Assembly: GCA_964510065.1 (NCBI GenBank)
Contig: CAZEAC010000001.1
Span: 1-64,000, forward strand
Direction: 5' to 3'
DNA: 64,000 nt
Source of the DNA: CAZEAC01 sp964510065
GTDB lineage: Bacteria; Bdellovibrionota_C; UBA2361; CAIXSY01
The notes beneath the pieces are model-generated. The model had not been told where the DNA came from. It made no database searches and saw only the letters and a list, made by a program, of their open reading frames with translations. Position numbers and translations under genes: made by a program. Positions 1-8,561 of this stretch are shown in pieces (position 1 is the stretch's first letter; each line of letters begins with the position of its first letter).

Positions 1-61
1 AAATTGCCCAAAAGTTGCCGCTTATTTATCGCGCGGTCTCCGAGGGAATGGTTGGAGGTAA

Positions 62-1228
62 TTAATAAGGTGGAAACAAGCGCCGAAATCCATGGCGTAG
101 GACATGTGCCGCGAAATAAGCGTTCCTTAGAACTCTTCTTCCAAGAAAAAGTTTCGGCGCAATACCAACGTCCCACGTGACACAGCGCTCCGCAAGCGCT
201 TCACCTACGCTTCTCAGAAAACGAGTTCCAAAACCAAAGTCTCGGATACCCTCAATCCACTCAGGAACTATCCTCTCCTCGCCTATCCGCGCGCCAACAA
301 TCGCACCGACAATCGCGCCGGTAGTATCGGTATCACCACCACAAAAGAGCACCTGTTCTACCGCAGCTGAAAAATCCTCTGGGGCAGAAAGCCATGCATG
401 CACGACCACTGGGACAGTGTGCATAACAAAGCCGCTTACCCCTTCTCCTAGCCCCTTTCTCGCGGCAAATGAAGTTGTCAGCTCGTGCTTCTCCACGCTC
501 TGTACTACCTCTTCGAGCGCGCTAAGAAGCTCCGCGGACAATTTCAAATTTGGAGTCGACTTCAATAGCTCAAGAAAACTTACTCCTGTGATCTGCGCTC
601 CGTGCGCCGAGTAGCCGGCGGCAACTGCAACAACAAGAGCGCCGTCAATCGCACGGCGATCTGTGTGAGTCACTCTTGAACTCACTTCTACGAATTCGGC
701 CATCTTCCCATAGTCGTCGCCGAATACAACACCGAGAATCGCACTACGCATCGCCGCGCCATTTCCCGCCGAATTCACTCCACTTCGTTCGGGAGAAAAA
801 CCGAGCCAGAGCTTTCCGCTTGCACGAAGCGTTGCGAGCCCAATTCCTGCAGGCACGAGTGCTGCCCACACGCGCAATCGTCGAGCGAACTGCTTTTGAA
901 ACTTGTCGCGATCGAATCCAGATTCTATCAGCGCCTGTGCCAGCATAGCGCTCTGTTCAGTATCATCCGATACCATGCCACTTTTTCCGATAAAGGCGTG
1001 GCGACATGGCTCGTAAAAAAGTAACGCACGGCGCTGCGGCGAGAGCCCTTCAAATGGCAAACCAAGAGAATCCCCAACGGCAGTGCCTATAAGACAACCG
1101 ACGATCGAACGTCGTAGTTTTTGAAACTTGTCGCGCTCGGGCGTCGAAGCAAGCTGTGCCTCGGAGGGACGAACCTCACTTGAAGAATGATTCCCGGGAG
1201 GGACACGGTTCTGTTCCTGGTTCTGCAC
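62..1228 (-). CDS. ADP-ribosylglycohydrolase family protein (DraG/ARH-like)
   Basis: The 388-residue product is a cytosolic enzyme of the ADP-ribosylglycohydrolase family, which removes ADP-ribose from proteins or small molecules using two metal ions. The family hallmarks are in order: GCLIGTAVGDSLG (about 44-56), the metal-binding SDDTEQ (87-92), NGAAMRS (156-162), HTD (188-190) and the C-terminal CGGDTDTTGAIVGA (296-309). The metal-binding acidic residues appear intact, so an active enzyme is expected. The substrate cannot be told. The reading frame opens with GTG, and the first 38 residues are polar and low-complexity, so the true start may lie slightly downstream. No nitrogenase or ADP-ribosyltransferase gene is nearby, so a DraG role in nitrogenase control is not supported. 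It is divergent from the sulfatase-fold gene. Confidence 0.9.
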   Translation of the reverse strand: MQNQEQNRVPPGNHSSSEVRPSEAQLASTPERDKFQKLRRSIVGCLIGTAVGDSLGLPFEGLSPQRRALLFYEPCRHAFIGKSGMVSDDTEQSAMLAQALIESGFDRDKFQKQFARRLRVWAALVPAGIGLATLRASGKLWLGFSPERSGVNSAGNGAAMRSAILGVVFGDDYGKMAEFVEVSSRVTHTDRRAIDGALVVAVAAGYSAHGAQITGVSFLELLKSTPNLKLSAELLSALEEVVQSVEKHELTTSFAARKGLGEGVSGFVMHTVPVVVHAWLSAPEDFSAAVEQVLFCGGDTDTTGAIVGAIVGARIGEERIVPEWIEGIRDFGFGTRFLRSVGEALAERCVTWDVGIAPKLFLGRRVLRNAYFAAHVLRHGFRRLFPPY

Positions 1229-1323
1229 AGCACTTTAATATACCAACTTCATGCAACGAAGTCTGCACGAATGACGGAGCAATTAGCATGGCTTGGTAGG
1301 CCCTACAAATTAAGGTAAAAGTG

Positions 1324-3057
1324 ATGGAAATGTTACCAGTTATCATGGAAAGCGAGCAGTACGAAGGTACTCGCAGGCTGCGGATTTTGCTTACAGTTCT
1401 TGCGTTTTACGCAGTTGCGCTGCCTCTTCTCTTTGCCGGTCCGCTTGGGCTCTATTGCGCAAACCAGCTTGAGTTCAAAAGCGGTATCGGCGACATCTTT
1501 TTTCCTGAACTTCCGTCGGCTCTCGTTGGAATTGGCCTTCTCGCAATAATTTTCTCATGGGCCCTCCCGGTGCGGGCACTTCATGCTTTGCATGTAGTCT
1601 GCTTTTCGCTGTCTGCCTGCTTCTACGCGCAGGGCGTATTACTCGTTTGGGAGTACGGACAATTTGATGGTGCGCCTATCGATTGGGGAAAACTACATTG
1701 GCGTGCGTATGTAGATTGGGGACTTTGGATTGCGCTTGGAGTCTCCGCGGCCTTCTTCTACAGTCGAAACGTCGCAAAGTCGCTCAGTCTATTTCTCTTC
1801 TTACTGCTTATCCAGCTCATATCGGGACTTATTCCTGCGTTTCGGCAGCCTCCACACTTTCATAAAGAGATTACAATTCCGGATTTGCGAAGAGTCTTTG
1901 ACTTTTCGCCGGAAAAAAACGTGGTAATGATCCTCCTTGACGAATTCTCCTCGGCCGCATTTGACAAGCTGCATTCGAGCAGCGCCGAATACCAAGAGCT
2001 TTTCAGAGGCTTTACTTTTTACAGAAATACCGCTGGGCTCTTTCCGACGACCTATCCCAGCCTGCCGGCGATACTTTCTGGAGAAATTATCAAGAAAGAT
2101 GAAAGTATTAGTGCTCATCTCAAGGAACGAATGCCACAGTCGCTTCCAGCAAAGTTTCAGGCGGCGGGGTATTCTTCGTCCGTAATAACTTTCCACCCTC
2201 TTTGTGGATCTCTTCCGGTCGACGCCTGCCTTTCTCTTTCACAGGTAATCGGCCATTCTGTCAAGCGCATGGAGAGAGCACAGCTGCTTCAGCTCATTGA
2301 CCTAAGTCTCTTTCGCTATGCGCCCCACACTATTAAGCACACAATTCACAATGATGACTCCTGGTTGCTTCAAGGGTTAGGTGAAAAGAGAAAAGGGGCA
2401 CCACTATTTCTTGACTCGGAGGATTTTACCAAGACGTTTTTACGCGAAGCCCAAGCAGATTCGAAAGTCCCGACCTTTAAATTCTTTCACCTTATGATTC
2501 CGCATGCGCCGTACCGCCGCGGTCCTGAGTGTGAATTCAAGAAAGTACGTGGTCGAAAGATTGAGGAGGCTTACCTCGATAATGCGCGCTGCGGACTCAA
2601 ACTTACGGCTGATGTATTAGAAAAACTTCGAACGCTGAATATCTTTGATAACTCGCTCATCGTTATTCTTGCCGACCATGGCACCTATGTACCAATTGGC
2701 GAGTTTAAAAAAAGCAAAGAAATTGCAAACGGAGTGCGTCGAAGTTGGGCTTTGTTTCTCATGCATCGCCCGGGCCAAGCGCTATCAACATTGCAAATCT
2801 CTGAAGACCCACTTCAGCTAACTGATGTCCCGGCCATGGTTGCAAGTCAATTAGCGCTGGAGGGAAGTGCTTCCAATTTTATGAGCGCGATTCAATCTAT
2901 GCCCGGCCGTACCCGCACCTACTACCATTATCAATGGGAAAATGCCTACTGGCAAAATGACCTGCTACCGCCTCTTACCGAATATAAGATACAGGGGCAT
3001 GTCTACGACCCGGCGGCGTGGACTCGCGTTACTCCAAAAGGCAAGAAAGAGAACTAA
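1324..3057 (+). CDS. Membrane-anchored sulfatase/phosphoethanolamine-transferase-fold enzyme
   Basis: The protein has about five hydrophobic segments in its first 170 residues, then a periplasmic domain of the alkaline phosphatase/sulfatase superfamily. Recognisable elements are VVMILLDEFSS (first metal-binding Asp region), the nucleophile region LFPTTYPSLPAILSGE, FFHLMIPHAPY and LADHGTY (late Asp-His metal pair). This architecture resembles EptA/LtaS-type enzymes that modify lipids or glycans at the outer face of the inner membrane; the actual substrate is unknown. A GTG lies one codon earlier (1321); I prefer the ATG because TAAGG stands 8 nt before it. The stop overlaps the stop of the convergent small exported gene by 4 bases (CTAA). 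Confidence 0.82.
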   Translation: MEMLPVIMESEQYEGTRRLRILLTVLAFYAVALPLLFAGPLGLYCANQLEFKSGIGDIFFPELPSALVGIGLLAIIFSWALPVRALHALHVVCFSLSACFYAQGVLLVWEYGQFDGAPIDWGKLHWRAYVDWGLWIALGVSAAFFYSRNVAKSLSLFLFLLLIQLISGLIPAFRQPPHFHKEITIPDLRRVFDFSPEKNVVMILLDEFSSAAFDKLHSSSAEYQELFRGFTFYRNTAGLFPTTYPSLPAILSGEIIKKDESISAHLKERMPQSLPAKFQAAGYSSSVITFHPLCGSLPVDACLSLSQVIGHSVKRMERAQLLQLIDLSLFRYAPHTIKHTIHNDDSWLLQGLGEKRKGAPLFLDSEDFTKTFLREAQADSKVPTFKFFHLMIPHAPYRRGPECEFKKVRGRKIEEAYLDNARCGLKLTADVLEKLRTLNIFDNSLIVILADHGTYVPIGEFKKSKEIANGVRRSWALFLMHRPGQALSTLQISEDPLQLTDVPAMVASQLALEGSASNFMSAIQSMPGRTRTYYHYQWENAYWQNDLLPPLTEYKIQGHVYDPAAWTRVTPKGKKEN

Positions 3058-3512
3058 TCCTCCTCAAGTGGCGGAGGAGCAAGGCCGGCGACGGCTGCGG
3101 GATTACTCGGACCGGGCGGAGTGGTAGCGCTGTTTCCGCTTCCAGGACCTGCGGGCTCGTCGGGAAGTTCGCGCATAATTTCATTTAAGAGTTCATCAAA
3201 CTGCTCGGATTCTAATGAATTTCGCTTAGGAGGCGTTACAGGTCTCATTTTTGCTTCAAGAAGTTCGGTCGAAAGCATTTGAGCTTTCCAACTCACAACA
3301 ACACCTTCCCGAAACAGCACTTCACCCTGCGGGTATCGCCAGAGGTCTTCGCGTTTAGTTTCGCGTTCGCTCTTTTCGGCGGGACTTCCCCAAAGATAAA
3401 CGACTTCATGGAAGGCCATGCCTGCCTGTAGCGGCGGAAACTTCGCCGCTGCCAAAACTCGCGGGGAAGGTAGCGCGAAGCTTGCTACCATCAAGAAAAC
3501 CAACCACTTCAT
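3054..3512 (-). CDS. Small exported protein with SmpA/BamE-like region
   Basis: This 152-residue protein has an N-terminal signal sequence (KWLVFLMVASFALPSPRVLA) and no lipobox cysteine. The segment LQAGMAFHEVVYLWGSPAE followed by DLWRYPQGEVLFREGVVVSWK resembles the SmpA/OmlA (BamE) fold pattern: L-x-x-G, a V-x-x-x-x-G-x-P turn, then W-x-Y and V-x-F strands. That is pattern recognition only, and many periplasmic proteins share the fold. The C-terminal third is rich in Pro, Gly and acidic residues and looks disordered. It follows the FtsX-like permease gene by 18 bp on the same strand, so it is probably the last gene of that export operon. Confidence 0.7.
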   Translation of the reverse strand: MKWLVFLMVASFALPSPRVLAAAKFPPLQAGMAFHEVVYLWGSPAEKSERETKREDLWRYPQGEVLFREGVVVSWKAQMLSTELLEAKMRPVTPPKRNSLESEQFDELLNEIMRELPDEPAGPGSGNSATTPPGPSNPAAVAGLAPPPLEED

Positions 3513-3530
3513 TTCTAAACCATACTTCTC

Positions 3531-6044
3531 TCAGAGAGTTCGTGAAAGGGAGTAGTTTGAGAACCTCTGAGAGAATTGACCAAGGAGAGCTGTGGCAAGG
3601 AGAGTGAAAAGAGAGGTATAGACAATTGCGATGGTAGGAATTACCAGAGGAATCTTGAAGAGATAGTGCGAAAGCGCCCAACCCGCCACAAGCGATAACG
3701 GGACTGCCACCACCACAGCCATCATCGCCATCGCGCAGTACTCCGCACAAACAGCCGCTATGAGTGTCATTCGAGACGCCCCTAAGGTACGAAGTAATCC
3801 GATTTCGCGGCTCCTCGCACCGGCACTTCCCAGAAGCGCACCTAGTAAAACAAGAAGCCCAGTGCCCATGACAAAGACCGATAGAAATTTTACACCTGCC
3901 GCTATTTCAGCAACGATTCGCAGAACTCCCTGCACTATAGTCTCAATGTCAATCATTGATATATTCGGGAAAAGAAGATTTAGCTGCTTCAAAAATCCCG
4001 CAACTTTTTTTTCATCTTCGGAACGAACCGCCCAAAAACGAGTCTGTGGCACACTCTCGAGCACACCTTCAGGAAATACAATAAATGAATTTCGGCTGAG
4101 CCGCTCCCAGAGAATATCGCGCTTACTCGAAATTATAGTGGGCATCATCATTCCTTGGAGCTCCCAGGTGAGCCGGTCGCCAACTTTGACTCCGAGCTTC
4201 TCCATGAGACCGTCCTCTACCGAAATTGGAATCGGTGAGACTTCAGTCGATACACGCCCAACCCATTGTCCTTCGAGTACTGTTTCATTATCTGTCTGCT
4301 CAGCACGGTAGGTCGTCCAATAGTCACGCTTTAGCGTCCATGCCGGTATTTTGCTCTCCGAGTCTGCAAGAATATCTGCCGCTGCGCGCCCCTGTACCTC
4401 GACTAAGCGCATCAATACGACTGGAGACTCTTGCAGAATACTCAATTTATTCTGCGAAAGAAGTTCACGAAGCGGCCCAAGCTGATCGGTCTGAATGTCA
4501 AAAAGGAATAGATTCGGCCTCAGCCCATCACGAGCAACCGCTACCTGCGCGGCGACAAGGCCTTCGGCAATAATGACAACATTTACAAGCACGAGCACAA
4601 GCGACAAGGCCAATACCACTATCGAAGTTTGATTCTCGGGTCGATAGAGACTGACAATTCCAAAACGCAGAGGAAATGAACGAATCCGCAAAAAAAACCA
4701 CCTTGCGAGAGTTCGTAAAGCTACCGCTGCAAGCAGGACCAAAGCTACCGATCCAATCAATCCAATACTCGTTACCAGTGCTATCTTCACGGAAGTGAAA
4801 AGAAGCAGTGCTGCAACTACGATAAAGATTGCTCCAAAGGCAAAAAGGAGCAGCGCTGCGCGCAGAGTAAATAGCGTCTCTCGTCCTTGTCGCAATACTT
4901 CTAGCGGCGACGTTGCCGTGAGTGAGAAAAGCGCCGGAGCGGAGACACCAAGTAACGCCAACAGTCCAAGAGCAGCTCCAAGAAGCACTTCCAGGGTCGA
5001 TTGCGCAGCTGTAACACCAGTACCAATGACTGAACCAAGAAGCGAAAGCGCAATTTGATTTCCTAACACTCCCGAACTTGCGCCCGCGAACGCCGCAATT
5101 GCTCCCACTAAGACAATCTGAACAAGAAAAATGAAGAAAACCTGCGTCTGTGTCGCACCCATGGCACGAAGGAGTGCCACCGTCTGCGTGCGCCCTCCCA
5201 AGTACAGTGAAAGCGCCGTTCCGGCACCCAGCGCCCCTAAAAACAACGCAGATAGGCCGACGACACTAAAAAAATTCCCAACACTCTCCGCAACGCCACT
5301 CAGCATCTCCTTTCTGCGTTCAAAGGTAGTCATTTCAATGTCTAACTTCGAGAGTCGGTCTCTCTCGCTTTCAATAAAATGACTGAGGTCGTGGCCGTTT
5401 TCGAATTTAAGATGAAGGAGGAAATCAACGACGCTACCTTTCTTGGAGAAGAAGCTCTCTGAAATTGAGCCTTTCGTGACATAGACTCGCGGCGCGAAAA
5501 AAGCGCGCCCGCTAATCTCGCTCATTCCTTCAATGATTACGCCAAGCACCGGAAGTCGCTGTCCAGCCAGTTGCAGCATTGAACCGGGACGAAGATTCAA
5601 CTGCTCCGCAAAGCGCCGATCAAGAATTATGCCCTTTTTTTGCCCTGCAGTAAGCTCGTTCCAAGCCGAGGTTGGTTCAGTGAGGACCTTACCGTAAAGT
5701 GGAAAAGGCCCATCGACAATTCGAACCTGGACAAGCTTAGCCCCGTTTGTCCCATCAGCAAGCAGCACCGATCGAAATCGGGTTTCGGACGCATGAGACC
5801 CACGAATGTTTTTCGTACTCTCAAGCATCTGTTCGCGCTTGTCCCCACGCGACGAGAGCGAAAGATCTGCACCTAAAAGAACTTTGGCACGGTGATCAAG
5901 TTCGGAAAGCAGACAGCTGCGAAGTAGTCGCGCGCTCACCATAGCAGAAACGGCAAGTACCACTGCTGCCGCGAAAAAAAGTAGACGCGCGATTCCACCT
6001 CGCGCATCGCGCACACTGAAGCGAAGAAGCGCAAAAAGGCTCAC
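3531..6044 (-). CDS. FtsX/MacB-type ABC transporter permease (YbbP-like)
   Basis: The 837-residue inner-membrane permease contains two FtsX-like modules. Each ends in the characteristic cytoplasmic motif, first TVALLRAMGATQTQVF, then EIGLLRTLGASRMTLI. An N-terminal transmembrane helix is followed by a periplasmic segment, a central block of several helices, a second periplasmic segment and the C-terminal helices. The length and duplicated layout match YbbP-type (and LolC/E-like) permeases, which work with a LolD/YbbA-class ATPase to move lipophilic or lipoprotein substrates out of the inner membrane. The start codon overlaps the stop of the ATPase gene by 4 bases, so the two are translationally coupled. 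Confidence 0.92.
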   Translation of the reverse strand: MSLFALLRFSVRDARGGIARLLFFAAAVVLAVSAMVSARLLRSCLLSELDHRAKVLLGADLSLSSRGDKREQMLESTKNIRGSHASETRFRSVLLADGTNGAKLVQVRIVDGPFPLYGKVLTEPTSAWNELTAGQKKGIILDRRFAEQLNLRPGSMLQLAGQRLPVLGVIIEGMSEISGRAFFAPRVYVTKGSISESFFSKKGSVVDFLLHLKFENGHDLSHFIESERDRLSKLDIEMTTFERRKEMLSGVAESVGNFFSVVGLSALFLGALGAGTALSLYLGGRTQTVALLRAMGATQTQVFFIFLVQIVLVGAIAAFAGASSGVLGNQIALSLLGSVIGTGVTAAQSTLEVLLGAALGLLALLGVSAPALFSLTATSPLEVLRQGRETLFTLRAALLLFAFGAIFIVVAALLLFTSVKIALVTSIGLIGSVALVLLAAVALRTLARWFFLRIRSFPLRFGIVSLYRPENQTSIVVLALSLVLVLVNVVIIAEGLVAAQVAVARDGLRPNLFLFDIQTDQLGPLRELLSQNKLSILQESPVVLMRLVEVQGRAAADILADSESKIPAWTLKRDYWTTYRAEQTDNETVLEGQWVGRVSTEVSPIPISVEDGLMEKLGVKVGDRLTWELQGMMMPTIISSKRDILWERLSRNSFIVFPEGVLESVPQTRFWAVRSEDEKKVAGFLKQLNLLFPNISMIDIETIVQGVLRIVAEIAAGVKFLSVFVMGTGLLVLLGALLGSAGARSREIGLLRTLGASRMTLIAAVCAEYCAMAMMAVVVAVPLSLVAGWALSHYLFKIPLVIPTIAIVYTSLFTLLATALLGQFSQRFSNYSLSRTL

Positions 6045-6706
6045 GGCGCAAGCTCACCATGGCGCAACGTAATAATTCGCGACATTCGCTTTGAAAGCTC
6101 CGAATCATGGGTCACTAACAGCAGGGCTGATCCATACTCCTGGTTGAGCCTTTCGAAGTAGTCCAACGCACGTTCAGCATTTTCTCGATCCAGACTTCCG
6201 GTAGGTTCGTCTGCCAGTATTAATTTCGGCTTGTTTATAAATGCACGGGCCAGCGCAACTCGTTGTTGCTCGCCGCCTGAAAGCTGCGATGGATAATGCT
6301 CAGCACGCGCCGAAAGGCCAACTACCTCGAGTAATGCGCGCGCCTCGGAACGAGCCTCGCGTCCGCGAAGTTCTGCGGGAACCGCAATGTTCTCGAGCGC
6401 GGTTAACGTAGGAATGAGCTGAAAGCTTTGAAAGACAAATCCGACAAGCTCAAGTCGCAGCTTCGCGCGACGCTCTTGACTCAAGAGCGCGAGATTTTCT
6501 CCGCCGAGTCTCACCTCACCCGAGGTGGCAAGGTCAAGTCCTGCCGCAAGCGCCAACATCGTGCTCTTTCCACTCCCGGACGGCCCAACAATCGCGCACC
6601 TCTCGCCATACTCGACTTGTAATGAGATGGTATCGAGCGCTTTCACTAAAGTCTGTGCGCTGCGATATGCCTTCGAAACTTCTTTAAAACTAAGGAGCGG
6701 CTCCAT
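6041..6706 (-). CDS. ABC transporter ATP-binding protein (YbbA/LolD-like)
   Basis: This is a cytoplasmic ABC ATPase of the LolD/MacB/YbbA class and partner of the overlapping FtsX-like permease. From the chosen ATG (MEPLLSFKEV) it shows Walker A GPSGSGKST (41-49), the Q-loop in VFQSFQLIPT, signature LSGGEQQR (142-149), Walker B LILADE (162-167) and the H-loop in LVTHD. An in-frame start 15 codons upstream would add an unconserved Arg-rich stretch and is less likely. In Escherichia coli the equivalent ATPase and permease lie next to tesA. Here a TesA-like gene is also adjacent but divergent, so the association is conserved even though a repeat element fills the shared promoter region. Confidence 0.93.
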   Translation of the reverse strand: MEPLLSFKEVSKAYRSAQTLVKALDTISLQVEYGERCAIVGPSGSGKSTMLALAAGLDLATSGEVRLGGENLALLSQERRAKLRLELVGFVFQSFQLIPTLTALENIAVPAELRGREARSEARALLEVVGLSARAEHYPSQLSGGEQQRVALARAFINKPKLILADEPTGSLDRENAERALDYFERLNQEYGSALLLVTHDSELSKRMSRIITLRHGELAP

Positions 6707-6790
6707 ACTACGCAAGAATAATGCGCGCGACCTGATTGGGCAAGTGCGCACACATTACACGCATTTGTACTTTTAATTAGATTTGCTAGC

Positions 6791-6942
6791 CTAGTACACT
6801 GTAACCAAAATATCTTATCCTTAGTCTCGGCCCTCACTCGGTGCGCTCTGAGTCTCTGTGGTTTATTTTACTTAAAGAAACCACAGAGACACGGAGAGCA
6901 CAAAGGTAGGAAAAGTCAGAAATTTAAGTTGCAGTGTACTAG
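6791..6942. mobile_element. R3 inverted-repeat element (MITE-like) upstream of tesA
   Basis: This is a 152-bp element with near-perfect 15-bp ends, CTAGTACACTGTAAC on the left and GTTGCAGTGTACTAG on the right (one mismatch). At its centre is a hairpin built from CTCTGTGGTTT and AAACCACAGAGACAC around position 6855-6892. The ends carry TA, the target preferred by IS630/Tc1-mariner-type transposases, so a mariner-type MITE is plausible; no transposase is encoded. Related copies are at 34442-34515 (with the same AGTGTACTAG end) and 49332-49397 (hairpin only). The element separates the divergent ATPase and tesA genes, and its right end is only 5 bp from the tesA ATG. Confidence 0.7.
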
Positions 6943-6947
6943 TGCCA

Positions 6948-7628
6948 ATGAGAAATATCGCAAACTCTGTCAGCCTCGCACCACTCTTTCATCGCCTCAG
7001 GCCCTACGCATTTATCATTATGCTCCAGCTCACCGCTCTGGTTACAGCCGAGCCAAGCGACAAGACGGTGCTTTTTTTTGGCGATAGCTTGACTGCAGGA
7101 TTTGATATTTCAAAATCAAGCGCCTATCCGGCGCAGCTTGAATTGCTTGCGAGGCACGATGGCTTTCCGCTTCGCGCTATTAATGCTGGCTTGAGTGGAG
7201 ATACGACTGCAGGCGGCTTGCGCCGGATCGAATGGTTTCTTAAACAACCCTTCGACCTTGCAATTATTGCACTTGGTGCAAACGACGGACTTCGAGCTCT
7301 TCCGCCCACTGAGATGGAGCAGAACTTGTCACGAATTATTGATACCATCCGCGAACGCTGTCCCGGGAAAATTGTGGCGCTCGCTGGAATGAAGCTTCCG
7401 CCAACTTATGGCGAGGCATATGTAAGCGAGTTTTCGGCAGTGTTCACGAAAATTGCTAAAGAGAAAGATACTCCTCTGTACCCATTTCTTCTAGAGGGCG
7501 TTGCCGGCGATGCGGCTCTCAATCTCCCCGACAACCTTCATCCCAACGAAGCGGGGCACAAAATCATCGCGCAAAAGCTGTGGGAATTTCTGCGACCGAT
7601 ACTACAAAAATCCCGTTCAACAACCTAG
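6948..7628 (+). CDS. tesA: GDSL/SGNH hydrolase, TesA-like arylesterase/lysophospholipase
   Basis: This is an SGNH-family esterase. Block I is FFGDSLTAGF with the nucleophile Ser near residue 47, block III carries GAND, and block V is DNLHPNEAGH with the catalytic Asp-x-x-His. The hydrophobic stretch YAFIIMLQLTALVTA just before the mature domain acts as a signal peptide or anchor, so the enzyme is probably periplasmic, as TesA is. The ATG at 6948 lies immediately after a repeat element, with no clear Shine-Dalgarno sequence; a GTG at 6942 is also in frame and would start inside the repeat. The first 20 residues are therefore suspect and may have been captured from the insertion. The adjacent ABC pair matches the tesA-ybbA-ybbP neighbourhood. 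Confidence 0.9.
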   Translation: MRNIANSVSLAPLFHRLRPYAFIIMLQLTALVTAEPSDKTVLFFGDSLTAGFDISKSSAYPAQLELLARHDGFPLRAINAGLSGDTTAGGLRRIEWFLKQPFDLAIIALGANDGLRALPPTEMEQNLSRIIDTIRERCPGKIVALAGMKLPPTYGEAYVSEFSAVFTKIAKEKDTPLYPFLLEGVAGDAALNLPDNLHPNEAGHKIIAQKLWEFLRPILQKSRSTT

Positions 7629-7635
7629 CAGACGC

Positions 7636-7662
7636 GACTCTATTTATTAGCATAATAGAGTC
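7636..7662 (+). terminator. Hairpin after tesA (possible weak terminator)
   Basis: Perfect 9-bp arms GACTCTATT and AATAGAGTC flank a 9-nt loop and begin 8 nt after the tesA stop. There is no U-tract afterwards, so intrinsic termination is uncertain. The loop also carries the first ATTAGCAT motif of the possible operator array. Confidence 0.4.
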
Positions 7663-7714
7663 TCTGAAATGCTAATATATGCACACTTTAGCGAATACGT
7701 GCTGCCATTAGCAT
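7646..7714 (+). promoter_or_regulatory. Three ATTAGCAT octamers upstream of a hypothetical gene
   Basis: ATTAGCAT occurs at 7646-7653 and 7707-7714, and its complement ATGCTAAT at 7669-7676, all within 69 bp before the gene starting at 7748. Centre-to-centre distances are 23 and 38 bp. Such clustering of one octamer, partly inverted, is what an operator array would look like. No matching regulator gene is apparent. Confidence 0.3.
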
Positions 7715-7747
7715 AGTTAAACCATAGACTATTTATTGGAGCACGCT

Positions 7748-8551
7748 ATGCCTTGTGTCTGTGACTATACTTCACCCTCTGCAGATCAAGTAAGGAATTC
7801 AACGCGCACTCGACTACGATCGATTGCGCGCTGGGACTTTCATGCGGTAGAGCAGCTTCTTAGCCAACGTGGCTTGAACAGCGCACAAGTTACTCAAGCC
7901 ATTTCCGAGTATCGAAACTACGCACATGAGACGGTTTGGTCCAGTCGAGTTCCCGCGCAGATTTCCAAGGCGGCCGATGCGGCACTGCATGCCCACATTC
8001 TCTTCACATCTAACTTTCGGGCATTTTGGGAAGGAAGCGCCTTCACTCACGAGCCACTGGAAAACAGTCAGCTACGAACAAAGCTTCCGCTCGACCGAAT
8101 TGCACGATATGCCGCCATTGGATTAGGTCTTTTCAATGGCAACATATCTTCGGCCCAGGATGGCTGTGACCAGATTATTACGCAACGAATGGCGGCCAAT
8201 CTTCGGAAATCTACCATGCAGACCTCCACGGATATTGCGGCACTTGCCACTCTTTTTCATTCGCCAATGGTGAAATTACTTGAGTACGATTATTCCTGGC
8301 TGCGTCGAGCACTTACGCTCAATACGGCTCCATTTCAAGACGATCTTCGCGGCGCCGAGAAGGCTATTTTTGAACTTCTGGAGGCCTTCGCCAAACTAGT
8401 CCCGCACAAGTCGCATCGCTCCATCGCACTTACGAAAAGTGCTCAAGCCGCTCTTGAAACATTTATGCTTGATACAAAAGAGTTCAAAACATTTCAGGAT
8501 CAAATGTTCTCCCAGCCAATTGATTATGACCCGCTGCGTGCAACGATTTAA
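7748..8551 (+). CDS. Hypothetical protein with GRDP-like WHxHIL-type segment
   Basis: The 267-residue soluble protein has no signal peptide. The segment AADAALHAHILFTSNFRAFW followed by FTHEP resembles the core of glycine-rich-domain (GRDP-like) proteins, whose usual pattern is D-x-x-W-H-x-H-I-L, then Y-x-x-F-C, then a late H-H-x-P. Here the Trp is replaced by Leu, so this is a weak resemblance rather than a firm family call. The rest is helical and unrecognised. I chose the ATG because GGAG lies 7 nt upstream; a TTG four codons earlier is also open. It stands alone between tesA and the convergent pbpC, with repeated ATTAGCAT octamers upstream. Confidence 0.6.
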   Translation: MPCVCDYTSPSADQVRNSTRTRLRSIARWDFHAVEQLLSQRGLNSAQVTQAISEYRNYAHETVWSSRVPAQISKAADAALHAHILFTSNFRAFWEGSAFTHEPLENSQLRTKLPLDRIARYAAIGLGLFNGNISSAQDGCDQIITQRMAANLRKSTMQTSTDIAALATLFHSPMVKLLEYDYSWLRRALTLNTAPFQDDLRGAEKAIFELLEAFAKLVPHKSHRSIALTKSAQAALETFMLDTKEFKTFQDQMFSQPIDYDPLRATI

Positions 8552-8561
8552 AATATCGCAG

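Noticed and set aside
62..1228. Role as nitrogenase-activating DraG
   Set aside because: No nitrogenase or DraT gene is present in the window; family membership alone does not support it.
7072..7079. Run of eight T near the 5' end of tesA as a phase-variation tract
   Set aside because: It encodes the conserved Phe-Phe before GDS and is explained by codon choice.
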